Source of the DNA: Akebia trifoliata
Taxonomy: Eukaryota; Streptophyta; Magnoliopsida; Ranunculales; Lardizabalaceae
Direction of reading: 5' to 3'
Assembly (NCBI GenBank): GCA_017979445.1
Contig: CM030711.1
Location: 1,550,001-1,614,000 of the forward strand
DNA: 64,000 nt
Shown: positions 12,430 through 24,795 of the stretch, in pieces
How positions within the stretch are numbered: the first letter of the stretch is position 1
Layout: each line of letters begins with the position of its first letter
Program-made: the position numbers and the translations under genes
Notes under the pieces: generated by a model
Seen by the model: the letters and a program-made list of their open reading frames with translations, nothing else
Told to the model about the DNA's origin: nothing
Database searches by the model: none

Positions 12430-12545
12430 TATTGTAATGGTCAATAACAACAAAGCCTCACCCCAAAGATTTGATGTCAACTAAATGAATCTTGTTCCTC
12501 TATTCCATTCTGTTCAAAGACATGTCTTATATTATTAAGAGACGA
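12430..12545 (-). mobile_element. RTE-type LINE 3'-end fragment
   Basis: The minus strand reads TTTGAACAGAATGGAATAGA, then GGAACAAGATTCATTTAGTTG and GGGGTGAGGCTTTGTTGTTG, the best-preserved copy of this repeat in the window. Confidence 0.6.
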
Positions 12546-12569
12546 TTTAGAGTTTTTTTTTTTTAAATA

Positions 12570-12735
12570 GATAATTGGGTATCCCTATAGAAAATGGACC
12601 GGGCCCGTATCTAGGCTTTGCTCAATCCATAGACCATGGTCTTGTCCAAGGACCAGTCCCGAGACATGTGCCATGCCCGCATATCGCACACACCAAGTAA
12701 GTGAGGGGCCACCTTGAGGAATTAATGCTCATTGT
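12570..12735. repeat. SINE-like interspersed repeat, family I
   Basis: GGGTATCCCTATAG..GACCGGGCCCG..CCGAGACATGTG..AAGTAAGTGAGGGGCCACC. Fragments with the same landmarks occur at 16390 and 23150, and a shorter match at 56035. Resemblance to a SINE is a guess. Confidence 0.4.
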
Positions 12736-13194
12736 CTCCATTCAAGTTCTTTTGGGTCTTCTTCTTGCACTTTTATAACATTTTTGTTAAAATTGGGAAT
12801 GTAATTTGACCTATGTTAAATATGGCTATACCGTCGCAATTGACTTTATTTTATCTTATCGTCTATTAGAGTTACTCTAATATTTTTTTTCGAATGCGTT
12901 TGTTTCTAATTTTTTCTTTCTTAGTCTTTCAACTAATCCATCTCAATATACTCATCTTGACTTTGTATGCTCAATCTATTAACATGACACCACTTGTAAC
13001 TACCCAACACTCTATAAAGGGTGATTGTTCTTACTATCATCATATACAATATTCCTAGGAATATATTAGAAATTTATTCCCATTTTTTTGACTTACTTCT
13101 TTGCTAAATCTCTCAATAGATTCACTATTTTCAATTCCCCTAAAGTTGGGGTCACCAAGATTAGATTTTAAACCTTTAAGGCTCCTCACACAGG

Positions 13195-13245
13195 ATGAGT
13201 TTATATTGCCACACCAAAGTTAATTATAACACACTAAGCAATGAA
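13195..13245. mobile_element. MITE family A, single end
   Basis: TATTGCCACACCAAAG followed by AACACACTAA matches the left end of family A; no matching right end is nearby. Confidence 0.35.
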
Positions 13246-13269
13246 AATAAACTATATGACGTACGTTTA

Positions 13270-14554
13270 GTGTCTAGATAATCCTTCCAATTTTTAATGA
13301 TATCTTCCTCTTTTCTTTTATTCTTTTTATCCGAAGAAGCTCTTCAAATCAGAATCGAAAATGGTTAAGAAAAGCTTTGAGTGCTAAAGGACTGATATTG
13401 TGTGCTTATGTCACCAAATAACTAATTAATTAATTTTAATATTAATTTAATTATACTTTAATTTGAAAAGTTTGGATAACTTAATTAGTTCATGGTGTGT
13501 AGTTAGCAGCCACTAATTAATAGTCAAAGACTTTATCTACAATAAGACTTTCAAAAGCTTAAGCAACCAATTAAGCATGTTAACTTCTCTAGTTGGGTCA
13601 AAAGGAGACTAATATTCTAATTCTAGTTATTAGTCATCAATCATCACTCATCATTCTCTAACTGCAAACCTAAAGTGTAATTCACCCAAATTTGACTTTC
13701 TTGTCGGAACTGTCCAAGTTCCTATAATTCAGGGATTCCAAGGAAGTTTTTGGGGGGGTCCAATGATATATGTGGGAGGAGTATTCCTCGAGATCTATAA
13801 CACATCACTCGTCTCTTATCTTCTTTATTTGATGTCGAACACTGGTGTGATATTTATCATAAACTCTCTAATCTATAATACCTAAATCAAAATCATATGA
13901 TTAACTTAAGTTTTGATGGATCAATTAAGCATATTTTACCTTTATTTATAAGTTGGCTACGTTAATCCTTTTTAGGAACTTTCATCAAAATAAGTCATCC
14001 TTAATTATCACATTTCTAAATGTCCTGAATTTCCTAGGATCGGTTTTATTCATTTTCATGAACCACACTTTCTATTACAACTTTTAGAGTTCTTGTCTAG
14101 ATCGTATCCATGTATTTAATGTAGTGGGATCCATATTAGTTACCAGGTTGCATTCATTGGGATTTGGTGAATAAATCCAAGATAGAGATTTATTTGACAT
14201 GCATCTCGAGGTGATATATGTACAGTGTTCTTCTCCTTTAAGATATTTCTCTCTACAATACATATTTTTATTATTATAATGAGAGAAGGAGTAAAAGTGG
14301 TTTGACATCAAAATTTGGATTCAAAAATTTCCCCACCTTAAACATTTAAACGTAATATAGTGTGAAGGTCATTTTGGAAAAAAAGAAAATTGCAATTAGA
14401 TGTCCTTAAAATTACTTTGATTAGTTTTGAAAATTACAAAAATATCTTTTTTTTTTCCAATGTAATCATCACAACTATCCTTTAATCAATATTTTAAATT
14501 CAAATAAGCCCTTTTGATACATGTGCATTTGCAGATGTCACCTTCCAGTTATAT
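13270..14554. other. Intergenic, no recognised feature
   Basis: AT-rich; no gene, no repeat family I could pair. Confidence 0.45.
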
Positions 14555-15450
14555 ATAAATACTACAATTCGCCAAAGACAAAGGGGTAAACACAAAAAAA
14601 AAAAAAAAAAATGATAGGTATAATTAAATATCTTTGGAGTTAAGGAGTTAAAAAAATAAAATTGAAGATGTATTATTAAGAAAGAAAGTAAAGGAACACA
14701 AGCATCTTCTTTCGAGTTAAAAAGGTAAATAAGAAAATGTTGTAAAATTAAAGGGATAAAAGATGAAAGATAGTAAAAATTGGAGGATTATTATTAAAAA
14801 AGAAGAAGAATAGATGGAGGATGAGATAAAAGACAATAAAGTTGAATGAGTGAAATTAAAGACAATGAAATAAATTGGGTGGACCCCTACAAAATTGAGC
14901 AAATTGGATGTTTATCCTCATAAAATTATAGTAAATTAAAGGTATATTATTAAAAATAAGGAGATGGAAGACAATTAAGTTAAATGGGTGAGGAGGTAAA
15001 AGAGGTTAAGAGGGTAAAAAATGAAAAATAATAGAGTGGATTAAAGAGGTAAAATAGAAAATATAATAAAGTTAGAGGGGTAAAGAAGAAAGACAATAAA
15101 GTAGGTTCCACAAAAATTGGAGTTCAATGTAATGTTTATCCCCACAAAAATATAGTAGTTGTGGGCCTTACAATTGTATTCTATTATATAAACTAGAATT
15201 CGCCAATGCGGCACATGCATCTTTTTGTGTTAAAGGGGTAAAAATAAAGTTGGATAGGTATTATTAAAAAAATTAAGGTTACGGGAAAAAATATGAAAAC
15301 AATAAAATTGATTGAAGAGATAAAATAGGAAATATAATAAAATTAGAGGGATGAAATGGAAAGATAATAAAGTAAGCTCCATAAAAAATTATAGTTTGAT
15401 GAGATGTTTATCCCTACAAAATTGGTGAAACTATGGGCTTACAATTGTAT
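14555..15450. repeat. Purine-rich repeat, family C (reverse orientation)
   Basis: Long purine-rich DNA with recurring AATAAAGTTA / GAGGGGTAAA words and two copies of an end motif ACTA(C/G)AATTCGCCAA (about 14560 and 15190). The pyrimidine-rich complements at 26925-27615 and 35385-35690 end in GCAAACTCTAGTATTT, so the three belong together. Element class unknown; Helitron-like is one possibility. Confidence 0.45.
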
Positions 15451-16385
15451 TTTTTATATAGATAAATAATGAATTAATTAGATTTGATCCAAACCTAATC
15501 TAGAGCATTTCGACTAGAATTAATCCAAAACCATATTAATTACGTTTAAATGAAAATTCATTATTCAAAAGACTCCACTATAGACATGTTTCCTCATTGG
15601 CAAAAAAAATCACAAGAAGAACCTCTTTTTATCCCCTAATTTGTGGCTTTGATTGATCTCATTGCCACTCCGTCCACATGGCATAAGATTAGAGATTTAT
15701 CGTTTTTTTTTTAAATAAATAAATTGTTTTAAACATTTCAATATATGTAGTATTCAAGAGCAAATCCATGTATAGTTTTCAAGTCCAAGACTAAGAAAAT
15801 AAAAATAACCACTAGAAAATACCAATCGATCTCATATTTAGTGGATAATCAGAGATAGACAAATAGTCATGTGCAATTAATCCAAAAAGCTTGTGCCATA
15901 GGATAACGGAGAGGAGGGGTTCGTTAAATTGTTTTCTTTGATGCCACAACTAATTTTATTGACATATTGTAAATTTCACTTCAACGTCCAAATCAATTTA
16001 CAATTTAATATAAACAGGATTCAAATATTTTAAAATGAAATTGTACTTTTCTTTCTTCGTTTTCCTTCCTCTAATGAAGGGTTGATCATGATAGACTATT
16101 TTCAACTCGGGCTAGTCATAATCAAGAGCCATATCCTAATTATCAGCTTCCTTTGACAATTAGAGATTTGATCAGCTCGATCACATCCATGGTATGTATC
16201 TTAAGGATTTGATATGATCCTTAATTGCTCGAGAGTTGCATGAATTATTATTTGCTAGAGATCCTATCTACTCTATGTACACACATGAAATTTTAGTGTC
16301 TTAATTGCCTTTAATTAGAATGCAATCTTGTTCTAACTCAATTCTAGAGTTGACTTATTTTTTAAGACACAACTTTTTTTTTTCC
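15451..16385. other. Intergenic, no recognised feature
   Basis: AT-rich DNA without a supported gene or matched repeat. Confidence 0.4.
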
Positions 16386-16389
16386 TTTT

Positions 16390-16565
16390 TGAAATCGAGG
16401 TATCTGGGCCTCTCAGAGTACCTAATTAATCCTCGAGACATGTGCAATCCCCTCCCCCCCAATGTATCAGGTAATTTATGGGATTTAAGAGGGAATTCAA
16501 ACTCAAGACCTCTACTTCTTCATTCCATCTCACCAAATCGTAAATGGTTACGAGACACAGTCTTA
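16390..16565. repeat. SINE-like interspersed repeat, family I
   Basis: GGTATCTGGGCCTC..CCTCGAGACATGTGCAATCCCC matches the landmarks of the 12570 copy. A C run lies inside. Confidence 0.35.
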
Positions 16566-17034
16566 GTCCTAATGGATAAGTATCGGAAATCTCGTTATGA
16601 TATGTGGATGAGGGGATTGCATGTACTTTTGATCCTTATTATGACATCAATTTTACATTGGTCAGTGTTTGGATTCATGCCAATGGTTAGATGATGATGA
16701 TGATTTGTATTTAGTGAGATTTTCTATTTTATAATTTTTCTAACATAATGAGGCTGAAATTCTCACATTATCTATTTTACAGATATATATGATATAAGCT
16801 TTGTCTTCTTCCACCAAAGAAAAGCACTCCTTCCGTGTTGAAGATGCCAACCACTCCCTACCACACAACCTTTAAAGACCCTTGTCTCTTTTATATTTTA
16901 ACATTATAGCTTTTGCACCCGTGATGCTTCCAATTGCACAATTTTTCTTTCTCTCTAAGGACCCTTTTTACTGATATTTCTCTATCAATACTTTGAATAA
17001 TCTGCTTGGACTCATCCTTGTAACCCTACATAGG

Positions 17035-17235
17035 ACTGTCAACGGATCGGATCCGGGTTGAATCAGAGCCGATCCAAGACCAGTACAATAAATATCACAC
17101 ATTTTCTCGCAGATTATCGGAAGGGTGGGTCGCTACCCAATGATTGATCCAAAAACTTATTGGATAGATTATCAAATCAGATTATTGTCAGATAAAATTC
17201 GTTGTCGGGTTTAATACGATCCATTGATTTTCCTA
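17035..17235. repeat. GGATCC-rich dispersed repeat, family H
   Basis: ACTGTCAACGGATCGGATCC..GATCCAAGACC..ATCGGAAGGGTGGG. Copies with the same opening occur at 58828 and, more decayed, at 39060 and 45835. Confidence 0.45.
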
Positions 17236-17911
17236 ACTCCATAATATAGTAATTATTACCCAATTATCAACTTATAATACTTTTAAAAAATAAAAAAAAA
17301 ACTGTTGATTAAGCTTTTAAAATATCATATAGTTTGCAAATCCATTTGAGACAATAACATAGTTAAAGTGTAGAAACATAAAATATTTTTAGATCATATA
17401 ATTAGGGTTTAAATTTAAGTTGATGAAGTGAGAAAACCCATCAATGTCTCGCCCACAATGTTTGACCTAAATCAAATGTGGGTCAGATATGGGTTGAAGA
17501 AAGATAGAAATAAAATCCTAGGTAGATGGTCCTATGGGGGACAAAACATGGTCCCTAGGCTTAGTAGATGTAGATGGAGTTTGAGTGGAATTGTTTTAAT
17601 CTACTCTCCACAGCTTAGAAAGCCAGAGATACAAGTGGGAGAAGAAGTGGATGATAAATTTCCTAATAGGATTTCCACCACAAAAAGCCAAAAAGTAATT
17701 TTAGAATTTTTTTCTTTTAAATTTATTTTAGATATTATTAATTTCTTATATTTCCCTAACTTAGATGCCACATGGCACACCTTTTGGATCTACTTATATC
17801 ATGAAATTTTGATTCACCCTTTAATGAACTTATAAACACAAATAATCTGTCACATTGGTGAATTCTAATTATTAGATTTGAATATTTTTTTTGAGGAAGT
17901 TAATTTTATTA

Positions 17912-18080
17912 AGAGTCATGATAATCTAACATCCCCACTGAGATACACCCCATCACAAAATCATAAATCATTTATCTCGGGATATACAAAAAAGGATTAA
18001 CAATTCTATGTAATCTGAGAAAAATAATCAGATTCTATGATAGGGTGTATATCAGAGGGGTATCAGAAAATTATTATTCT
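17912..18080. mobile_element. Hairpin MITE, family B copy 6
   Basis: Left GAGTCATGATAATCTAACAT, right AGGGGTATCAGAAAATTATT. The core has ATCATTTATCTCGGGATATA. Its ends match those of the 10928 and 56911 copies. Confidence 0.75.
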
Positions 18081-18329
18081 TTTATTAATTGATTGGACCC
18101 ACAAAATTATCCTCTGAATCAACAAACGAAGGCACAACAAACTTCCTTAAGCCGAACAAGTCTAGACCCCCTAATCGAATTCAAAGTATGTCAGGGTGTC
18201 GTACAGGTCTATTTTTGTTGGATTCAAGACTTTATAGGTATAGTATAGTTGTGTTTTGGTCTATATGTACATCTATGGTTTAATACATACATTTTCCAAG
18301 GTGTGGGCCAGGTTTGTGACACTGAAAGT

Positions 18330-18800
18330 TGATGCCACGTGGTGGGGACCATTGAATTTCAGTGACCTAGGGGTATGATATCAAATCTCTAATATTGTAA
18401 ATTTGTGATCATACGAAGAAGTAAATGACCGATTTGCCCTTGATGGGTTAAATAAAGTCCAAACTTACCGATTTTTTGCTCTCTTTGGGGGGACACAGTT
18501 TAACCTCCACATACCTGGGGGCCCTTCTAGCCTTTTTAGGTTGAACATCTCTTGAAAATCTGCTAACTTTCGGTGACCCTTATAAGGGGTAAAAGAAAGG
18601 TAAATCTACTATTACTACATCCGGAGTAGCATGGATTCGTAGAGTTAAAGCTGGTGTGCTGTGATTGGCTAATAGGATGGAGTTTCCATTCAACAAAGCT
18701 GCTTGCCTCTCTTCCACGTGGTTGTGTCCTAATCGTGAGGAACTCGACACAATGGTACACGTAGATATCAATTGTTCATATGCCACGTGTCGTAAGAGGG
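18330..18800. promoter_or_regulatory. Cluster of three CCACGTGG/T (G-box/ABRE) sites
   Basis: CCACGTGG occurs at 18335-18342 and 18714-18721, and CCACGTGT at 18783-18790. bZIP and bHLH factors bind such sites in plant promoters. No gene start is recognisable within several kb, so the cluster may belong to a non-coding transcript, a lost gene or a transposon. Confidence 0.35.
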
Positions 18801-19151
18801 ATGTCTAATCATTTATCCAAATTTTATTATAGATAGAAATGGTGGGATATATTACGACAGCAAGTCTTTATCGTTTTGCAATCGTTGATTGATCCTCCGT
18901 CCTGACCACTAAACAGATGGGCCCACCTTTATGTTTTATGACTTAAAAAGGTATTTTGATCCAACGGTTAGGGTGCTCTATTGACTTGTTTTATTTGAAC
19001 ACATGTGGCTATTAGATGGCTAGATGGTTAGTTGATAGTGTACCCCGTTTGTATTTGTGCTTGGGGAGCTGTTTCAAATTTTAAAAAGCACTTTTTGATC
19101 TTTAATTATCATTTGAAAAGGTTGTAGATTCTACTTCTCCCCAAATACAAA

Positions 19152-19315
19152 AGAATCGTGATAAGCTCATGCTCCTTTTTTAAATGCTCCCTTTACAAAT
19201 CGTATATTCATTTCTTTGGGATACACAAGAACAAATATTTATGATTTTGGACAATTATGTGAAGGAAACGTACAAAAAACATAGAAAAAAAGAACGTCAA
19301 ATTATCACGACTTAA
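19152..19315. mobile_element. Hairpin MITE, family B copy 7
   Basis: Ends GAATCGTGATAAGCTC and AATTATCACGACTTA. The core has TTTCTTTGGGATACACAAGA and its partner AAATATTTATGATTTTG. Confidence 0.65.
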
Positions 19316-19564
19316 TACAAAAGCATTAAATGGTTGGAAACTAAAAGTTGTCAAGATCAACTTCTTGCTTTAAGTTTTTAAAGGAATTTGACTCATAAGT
19401 ATTGTAATTTTGGACGAAAATGCCATGGTTATAATTAGTTAATAACTAAAAAGACTAAATTTGTTAATATAAAAGATCTAAATAAAGTTATTTTCTAAAA
19501 GCATCTCCCAAGCATGATCATCGGACACATGCTTTTGTGGTTACTTAAATGAGATTTATTATAA

Positions 19565-19905
19565 ATCTTATCCTATAGTTTGTGTAAATATTGTATGTCA
19601 AATTGGATTTAATTGGTTTGGATTAGATCAGATTTAGATCTCATTGCTAAGATATGATAAGGATCTGATACTATAAAATCCCGAGTCCAATAAATAAACA
19701 TCTCATACCAAGATTTGATATGATTCTAGTCAAATAGACACATTGAACCAATATCAATTCAATTCATTTATAGCCCTTTAAAACATTATAATTATTTTAA
19801 AAGTAAAATAAATATAAGCCAAGAAGTATCCTCATAAGAGGAATAAGTTTTTTTTTTTTTTTAAACAAAAAAAATGTGCATTTTAATTTCATTTATGATT
19901 TATAG
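19565..19905. repeat. Direct repeat, copy 1 (about 340 bp)
   Basis: From TTATCCTATAGTTTGT to TTTCATTTATGAT, matching 20466-20806 with few substitutions and small indels. The pair flanks an LTR-like segment. Confidence 0.8.
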
Positions 19906-20049
19906 AGGGAAATAATTGCATAATTATCTAAGTCGTACATGTGTCCAAACTGATTAAATGGTATCATGTACAGATCAACATACGGGCGATATCCTTCAGT
20001 AGGGCAGGTCATTGTAGAGTTCTCCTTAGTATGGCTGGAAGAGCAGCAT

Positions 20050-20465
20050 AGTACTAAATGAGACCTGGTTTACCAAACAGGGCAAACTTGATCGCAAAAT
20101 AATTGTAATCCTGATATGTGTACGTCAATCCCAGAGATCTCGGAGGAGGTCTCTGCAGTATAGTACGACCAATCCAGAAAATCCTCGTTCGATAAGTGGA
20201 TCCACAGAATTATGAGATTTCCCAGAATCGCTGCCCAAAAAGAGGGAAACGATGATTCACAGTCAGAATCTATAAAGGGCACGATAAACATTAGTGAAAG
20301 GATCTTTTGACAGATTGGAGGTCTAATCAGTTTTCTTAGACTATTCATCTACTTCTCTAACTTGAGCGTCGGAGTGATTTTGACAGGTACCACATCGACA
20401 CGAGGAGAGAGGTGACTGGAGTGACTTTAGATCAATATGGTAGAGTCCATTAGCACCATCTACCA
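20050..20465 (+). mobile_element. LTR fragment, Ty3/gypsy-type
   Basis: Has the layout of a plant LTR: TCTATAAAGGGCACGA (promoter, about 20269), then ACTTGAGCGTCGGAGTGA and GACAGGTACCACATCGACAC, a motif string common at the R/U5 end of plant LTRs. No internal coding region follows, so it is a solo or truncated LTR. Confidence 0.5.
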
Positions 20466-20806
20466 GATTATCCTATAGTTTGTATAAATATTGTGTGTCA
20501 AATTGGATCTTAATTGGTTTGGAACCAATCAGATTTGGATCTCATTACTAAGATATGATAAGGATCTGATACTATAAAATCCCGTGTCCAATAAATAAAT
20601 ATCTCATACCAAGATTTGATATGATTCTTGTCAAATAGACACGTTGAACCAATACCAATTCAATTCATTTATAGCCCTTTAAAAGATTATAATTATTTTT
20701 AAAGTAATATATATATATATATAAGCCAAGAAGTATCCTTATCAGAGGATTAAGTAATTTTTTTTAAAATAAAAAAAAAATGTGCATTTTAATTTCATTT
20801 ATGATC
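20466..20806. repeat. Direct repeat, copy 2 (about 340 bp)
   Basis: Near-identical to 19565-19905, including AAGATATGATAAGGATCTGA. It carries a TA microsatellite (about 20707-20723) absent from copy 1. Confidence 0.8.
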
Positions 20807-20819
20807 CATGTCAATAATC

Positions 20820-22360
20820 TAACAAGTTATGGGTCCCAAATATTTGTGGTCCAGTGGGAAAAGGAGGTAATAAAGGTTGAGGTCTGATGTTTAGCAGGGT
20901 TGAGGGTATCACCCCCACACTTGAATTAGAAACTTTGCAGAGACAGAACTGAGGCAATAAGATAGAAACAGACCCCACCATCCACCTCAGTACCCTACAA
21001 AACAAAAAGGAAGGTTCATATATTCTTACATATCTTGGAATAAATTTTATGTTTAAATTTCCAATTAATGTCTATTTACTTTAAGTAAGTTTTATAGATA
21101 TTTAGTTCACAAATGTATATTTGGGTGTAATACGATGGATTATAGTAAGATGCAAAAACATCTTCTCATGAAACCTAGACGTCATCGACTCACGTTGGAA
21201 CGTGACTTGTATCATCTGCTTATTTTCTATATTTATATTGGATAAAAATATAAATGTTTTGCACTATAACGTGTGAGATTGATCAAAATATATCTAAATA
21301 CATAATCAAATATTTGAAATTAGTATTCATTTCGATTAGGATTAGAATCAATTAGAAGGTGGCATATGCAACCACACATATATCAATAGGGCTTATTTGT
21401 AATTTAAAGTTAAAGATTTTTTTTTTTTTTTTTTGAAGATTAGTGAGTAAAAATGGATATTTTTATAATTTTAAATATTAAACAATGTGATTGTAGAATT
21501 TTGACTAAAATGACTCTCAATGTATTAAATATAAATATAAAAGTGGGGGCATTTATGATCACTCAAATTTTGGTGCCGAAACACTTCTACTCCGTCTTTT
21601 TTATATTAGATTAAGTTAAAAAATAATTAGATTATTGTAATTTTTTATAAGCCATGATTTGCTTAATTTCATTTTATGCATCCAATTCCAATAAAGTCTA
21701 CTTTTTAACATAAGTTGAATCTGCTGGTGGAGGTGTGTCTGAGGTTCAACATATATTCAAGGATATAAAGTTAAAAAATAAAATGGTCTCTATTTGTACA
21801 CACCGAGAAAATGACTTGTTTGGAGTGGAATGTACACAAAGAAGTGGGTGCAATTAGTCATAAGGTGTGTGCAAATAGAACGATCGTTAAAAAAGGGACA
21901 CGTTTGTTTCAAAATTACTGACGTAGACACGTTTTTAAGATATTTATCAAAAAGACAGTATGTATCGAATTTGGTATTTATTTTTTTACCAAAATGAATA
22001 GTTAATGTACGATTGTTTTACTGAATTTACCATTATACCTACTTGTTTTATATAGAAATGGTCTTTTATTTGAGGTTCACGAGAAAGGTATAAAAGTAAG
22101 AGTCCTGCTAACCTTACTAAATTAGTAAGAATTTCACACTTACCAAGGGTCTTTGGACTCATTTTTTGGCATCCAAAATTCTTGAAATTGTAGAGGACAA
22201 AATTTTATGAAGTTTGAAAAAAATAAATTTTCAAAAAAGTATTTTTCGATTTTATGTTTGGGAGTTGTGTGAAAGTTCAATGACCATCCATTTTCAAAAC
22301 CTTGAATAAAAAGTTTAAAATAATTTTTTTTTCAATCTTTTTTTTAATCTGAATTTTCAA
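20820..22360. other. Intergenic, no recognised feature
   Basis: AT-rich. The stretch 22130-22330 (TTTTTTGGCATCCAAAATTC) resembles DNA near 29840, suggesting another low-copy repeat. Confidence 0.4.
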
Positions 22361-22362
22361 TA

Positions 22363-22545
22363 AAGAGTAATGATTTTATAATGCAGCCCCTTTGACATAC
22401 ATCCGCATCACAGAGCTATAGATCATTTGCCTCAGGATACATAAAATCATAATTTTTTTTCTTATATATCTCGAGGCAAATGATTTACAATTCTGGGAGG
22501 GGGAGGGGGAGGGGGAGGGGGAGGGGGATTGTGATGTTGGATTGT
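22363..22545. mobile_element. Hairpin MITE, family B copy 8, with G-run expansion
   Basis: Core arms ATCATTTGCCTCAGGATACA and TCTCGAGGCAAATGATTT pair. The right arm is interrupted by a run of GGGGGA repeats at 22495-22528. Confidence 0.7.
22495..22528 (+). repeat. (GGGGGA)n tract, G-quadruplex-capable
   Basis: Five to six consecutive G-runs of three to five separated by single A, far from the base composition around it. Enough runs for an intramolecular quadruplex. Confidence 0.85.
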
Positions 22546-22549
22546 TGAG

Positions 22550-23145
22550 CAAATGAACCCTTAGTAAGGTTTAAAATCTTTATTAAGTTAATAAGGAAAA
22601 TATTTCTCTAAAAGTATTTTATGTAAAAACAAATAAATATCACAATTATGCCTTTTTTGATAAATATTTTAAAAATGAAAAAAAAAAATCTTGCTTATAA
22701 AAACACCTTATATTCTAAGTACGCACGTACACTTGCACCCCACGAATGCAAGCATGCACTCACACAGTGATTTTATATTCCAACTAATTCCCATATTAAT
22801 AAATAATTAGTCGCTTGAAATGAAAGTAGGGACAACCATAAAAGAGGAAAAGAGCAGAAGACAAAAAGGTGGTTATGGGGATTGGGTATTAGAAAATGAT
22901 ACAATAATTAATAAACATTAATCTAAGAGCTTCGGTTCAGTCCAGCAAGCTAAGCAATGAAAGTTAAATTAAAATAATTAAAATAATAATAAATAAATAA
23001 GAGAAGTGAGTAAACAATAATAAAATTTTGTGACATGGTGGTGTTAAACTATAATAATTTTAAAATGTGGTTTTAAGACAAGGGAAGAGACGGTGCATTT
23101 AATTTCTTGTATGACATATTTTACAATTTTACAATTTTTAATTTT
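22550..23145. other. Intergenic, no recognised feature
   Basis: AT-rich, no gene. Confidence 0.4.
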
Positions 23146-23149
23146 AATT

Positions 23150-23305
23150 TTTTCTATTAATAGGGGTATCCTAACTTACGTTCAACTAGTGGGACCAGGT
23201 GAGGCAAGGCCCGGACCAAGGTATATGGGTCCCTTCCTAGAGCATGTGCACCGCCAGCACTTCAAATGCACTAAGTGAGGGTGCGCCTTCACGGGTGGTC
23301 TCGAA
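23150..23305. repeat. SINE-like interspersed repeat, family I
   Basis: GGGGTATCCTAACTTACG..GAGGCAAGGCCCGGACCAAG..CACTAAGTGAGGGTGCGCC, sharing layout with 12570-12735. Confidence 0.4.
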
Positions 23306-23616
23306 GGAAAAGTGCATCGTGAAAGGTCTTTCAATCTCATAGAATCTATCTCGAACTTTTTTGAATAATTATTCTTAATATTATTTATCTAACATGAATG
23401 ACAATATTAGGAGTGGGAATCATATTAACCTTTTTTTTTTTTCTTTTAATAAAAAAAAAAAAAAGAGTTCCATCTACCAGCAATTAAGGTTGAAAATCTT
23501 GTCTCGACACAATGTCTTGGTCAAGAGAAAAATCAAGTTTGTCTCAATCAAAATATTTTGAGACATTCTCTGGTAATCCAAAATTTTCTTAGAATCTTCA
23601 ATGTTTGAAAATGAAT

Positions 23617-23617
23617 G

Positions 23618-23648
<31 letters not shown>

Positions 23649-23658
23649 ACACACACGC
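23617..23658. repeat. CT then AC microsatellite
   Basis: Continuous CT dinucleotides switching to CA. Simple repeat. Confidence 0.9.
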
Positions 23659-24229
23659 ACAAAACATGATCAATGTGTGAGAATGAATGAGTGAAGATGG
23701 TTGAGACAAGCAAACAAGAAGAGATGAGAATCAAAATATCTTGTTTGTGTGATTGGATTACTGTGTGATGTGTGGTGCCAAGAACTGGCCTGCAAACTTT
23801 AATTCGCCATCAATTCATAATGATAATGACACCCCGAATTCTAAATTTTGGGTCTAATTTGGTTATTTAGTAGGTTATGCCCTACTTCAACTACCATCAC
23901 CATTGAATATGAGCGAAATATTTCATTCTTTCCCAACTCTGTTTTCTTGTACAAAATCAAACATTTAAAATTAAACATAGTGTATATTTATTGTTGTGGT
24001 TTGTGGAGCTTGATTTACACGGACAATGTAAAGGAATAATCTATAATTAAGAGTTTTCTCTTCATATTAAAATCAGTGTGATCTCTGAACATATCTCAAT
24101 TTTGAAGGAATCACGTAAAATCTCAATGTTTCTTTGTGTGATTGTATCTTGTATTTGTTTCTCGATTTATTTTATTGTTTCAATTGAATCTGTTTTCTTA
24201 ATATTTATTAATTATGGATGGAAAATATT

Positions 24230-24391
24230 GAAGTAACATTGAAATAGACATCGTTTCAAACATTGTTGATGTGGATGTGTGTACAGAACCATAGATGATT
24301 TTCATTGAGATATGAGTGACAAGCATTTGTGGTTCTGTGCACACCAATGTGTGAAACGATGTCAATTTCAATCTTACTCCAACACGACTTA
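24230..24391. mobile_element. Hairpin MITE, family B copy 9
   Basis: Arms GTGTGTACAGAACCATAGAT and ATTTGTGGTTCTGTGCACAC pair; outer arms GACATCGTTTCAAACATTG and TGTGAAACGATGTC also pair. Confidence 0.75.
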
Positions 24392-24436
24392 TTATGAATA
24401 CATGCATACATTGTTATGTGACTAATAATATGGACA

Positions 24437-24795
24437 ATCTAATGGTATTTGGAGTCATATTGGCACCCTAATTTTTTACTTATTACACTCTAATTGTTTA
24501 AATTATTGATCACACACACCCCAATTAAAGATTAAAGCACACTTCAAACACTACAAAAGTTTAACTCGAGTTATAATCTCAACATTATAACACTCGTTGA
24601 AACAATTTTTATAGTTTTTTACTATTATAATTAGGCTCATATAAAATCCTAAACCCAAAATAACTTAGATCTAGGAAAAAAGCGTTAGAACTTCTATTGA
24701 CGCCCAAACTTTTACCTATTCTCAACCTTTCAATTATTTTCTTTATTTTTAATTGGGTGTAGAAAGTAAAAGTTGGGGTGCCAATGACAGCTCTC
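24437..24795. repeat. MITE-like repeat, family F
   Basis: Opens with ATTGGCACCCTAATTTTTTA and closes with AAAAGTTGGGGTGCCAATGA, an inverted pair. A second copy is at 30155-30262. Confidence 0.5.

Noticed and set aside
16305..16694. 129-codon plus-strand open frame
   Set aside because: Its middle is family I repeat DNA with landmarks shared with 12570 and 23150; no protein family recognised.
18563..18786. Two overlapping minus-strand open frames
   Set aside because: Short, mutually overlapping and across the G-box cluster; no recognisable protein.
20070..20348. 92-codon minus-strand open frame
   Set aside because: Lies across LTR promoter/R-region sequence that is non-coding by structure.
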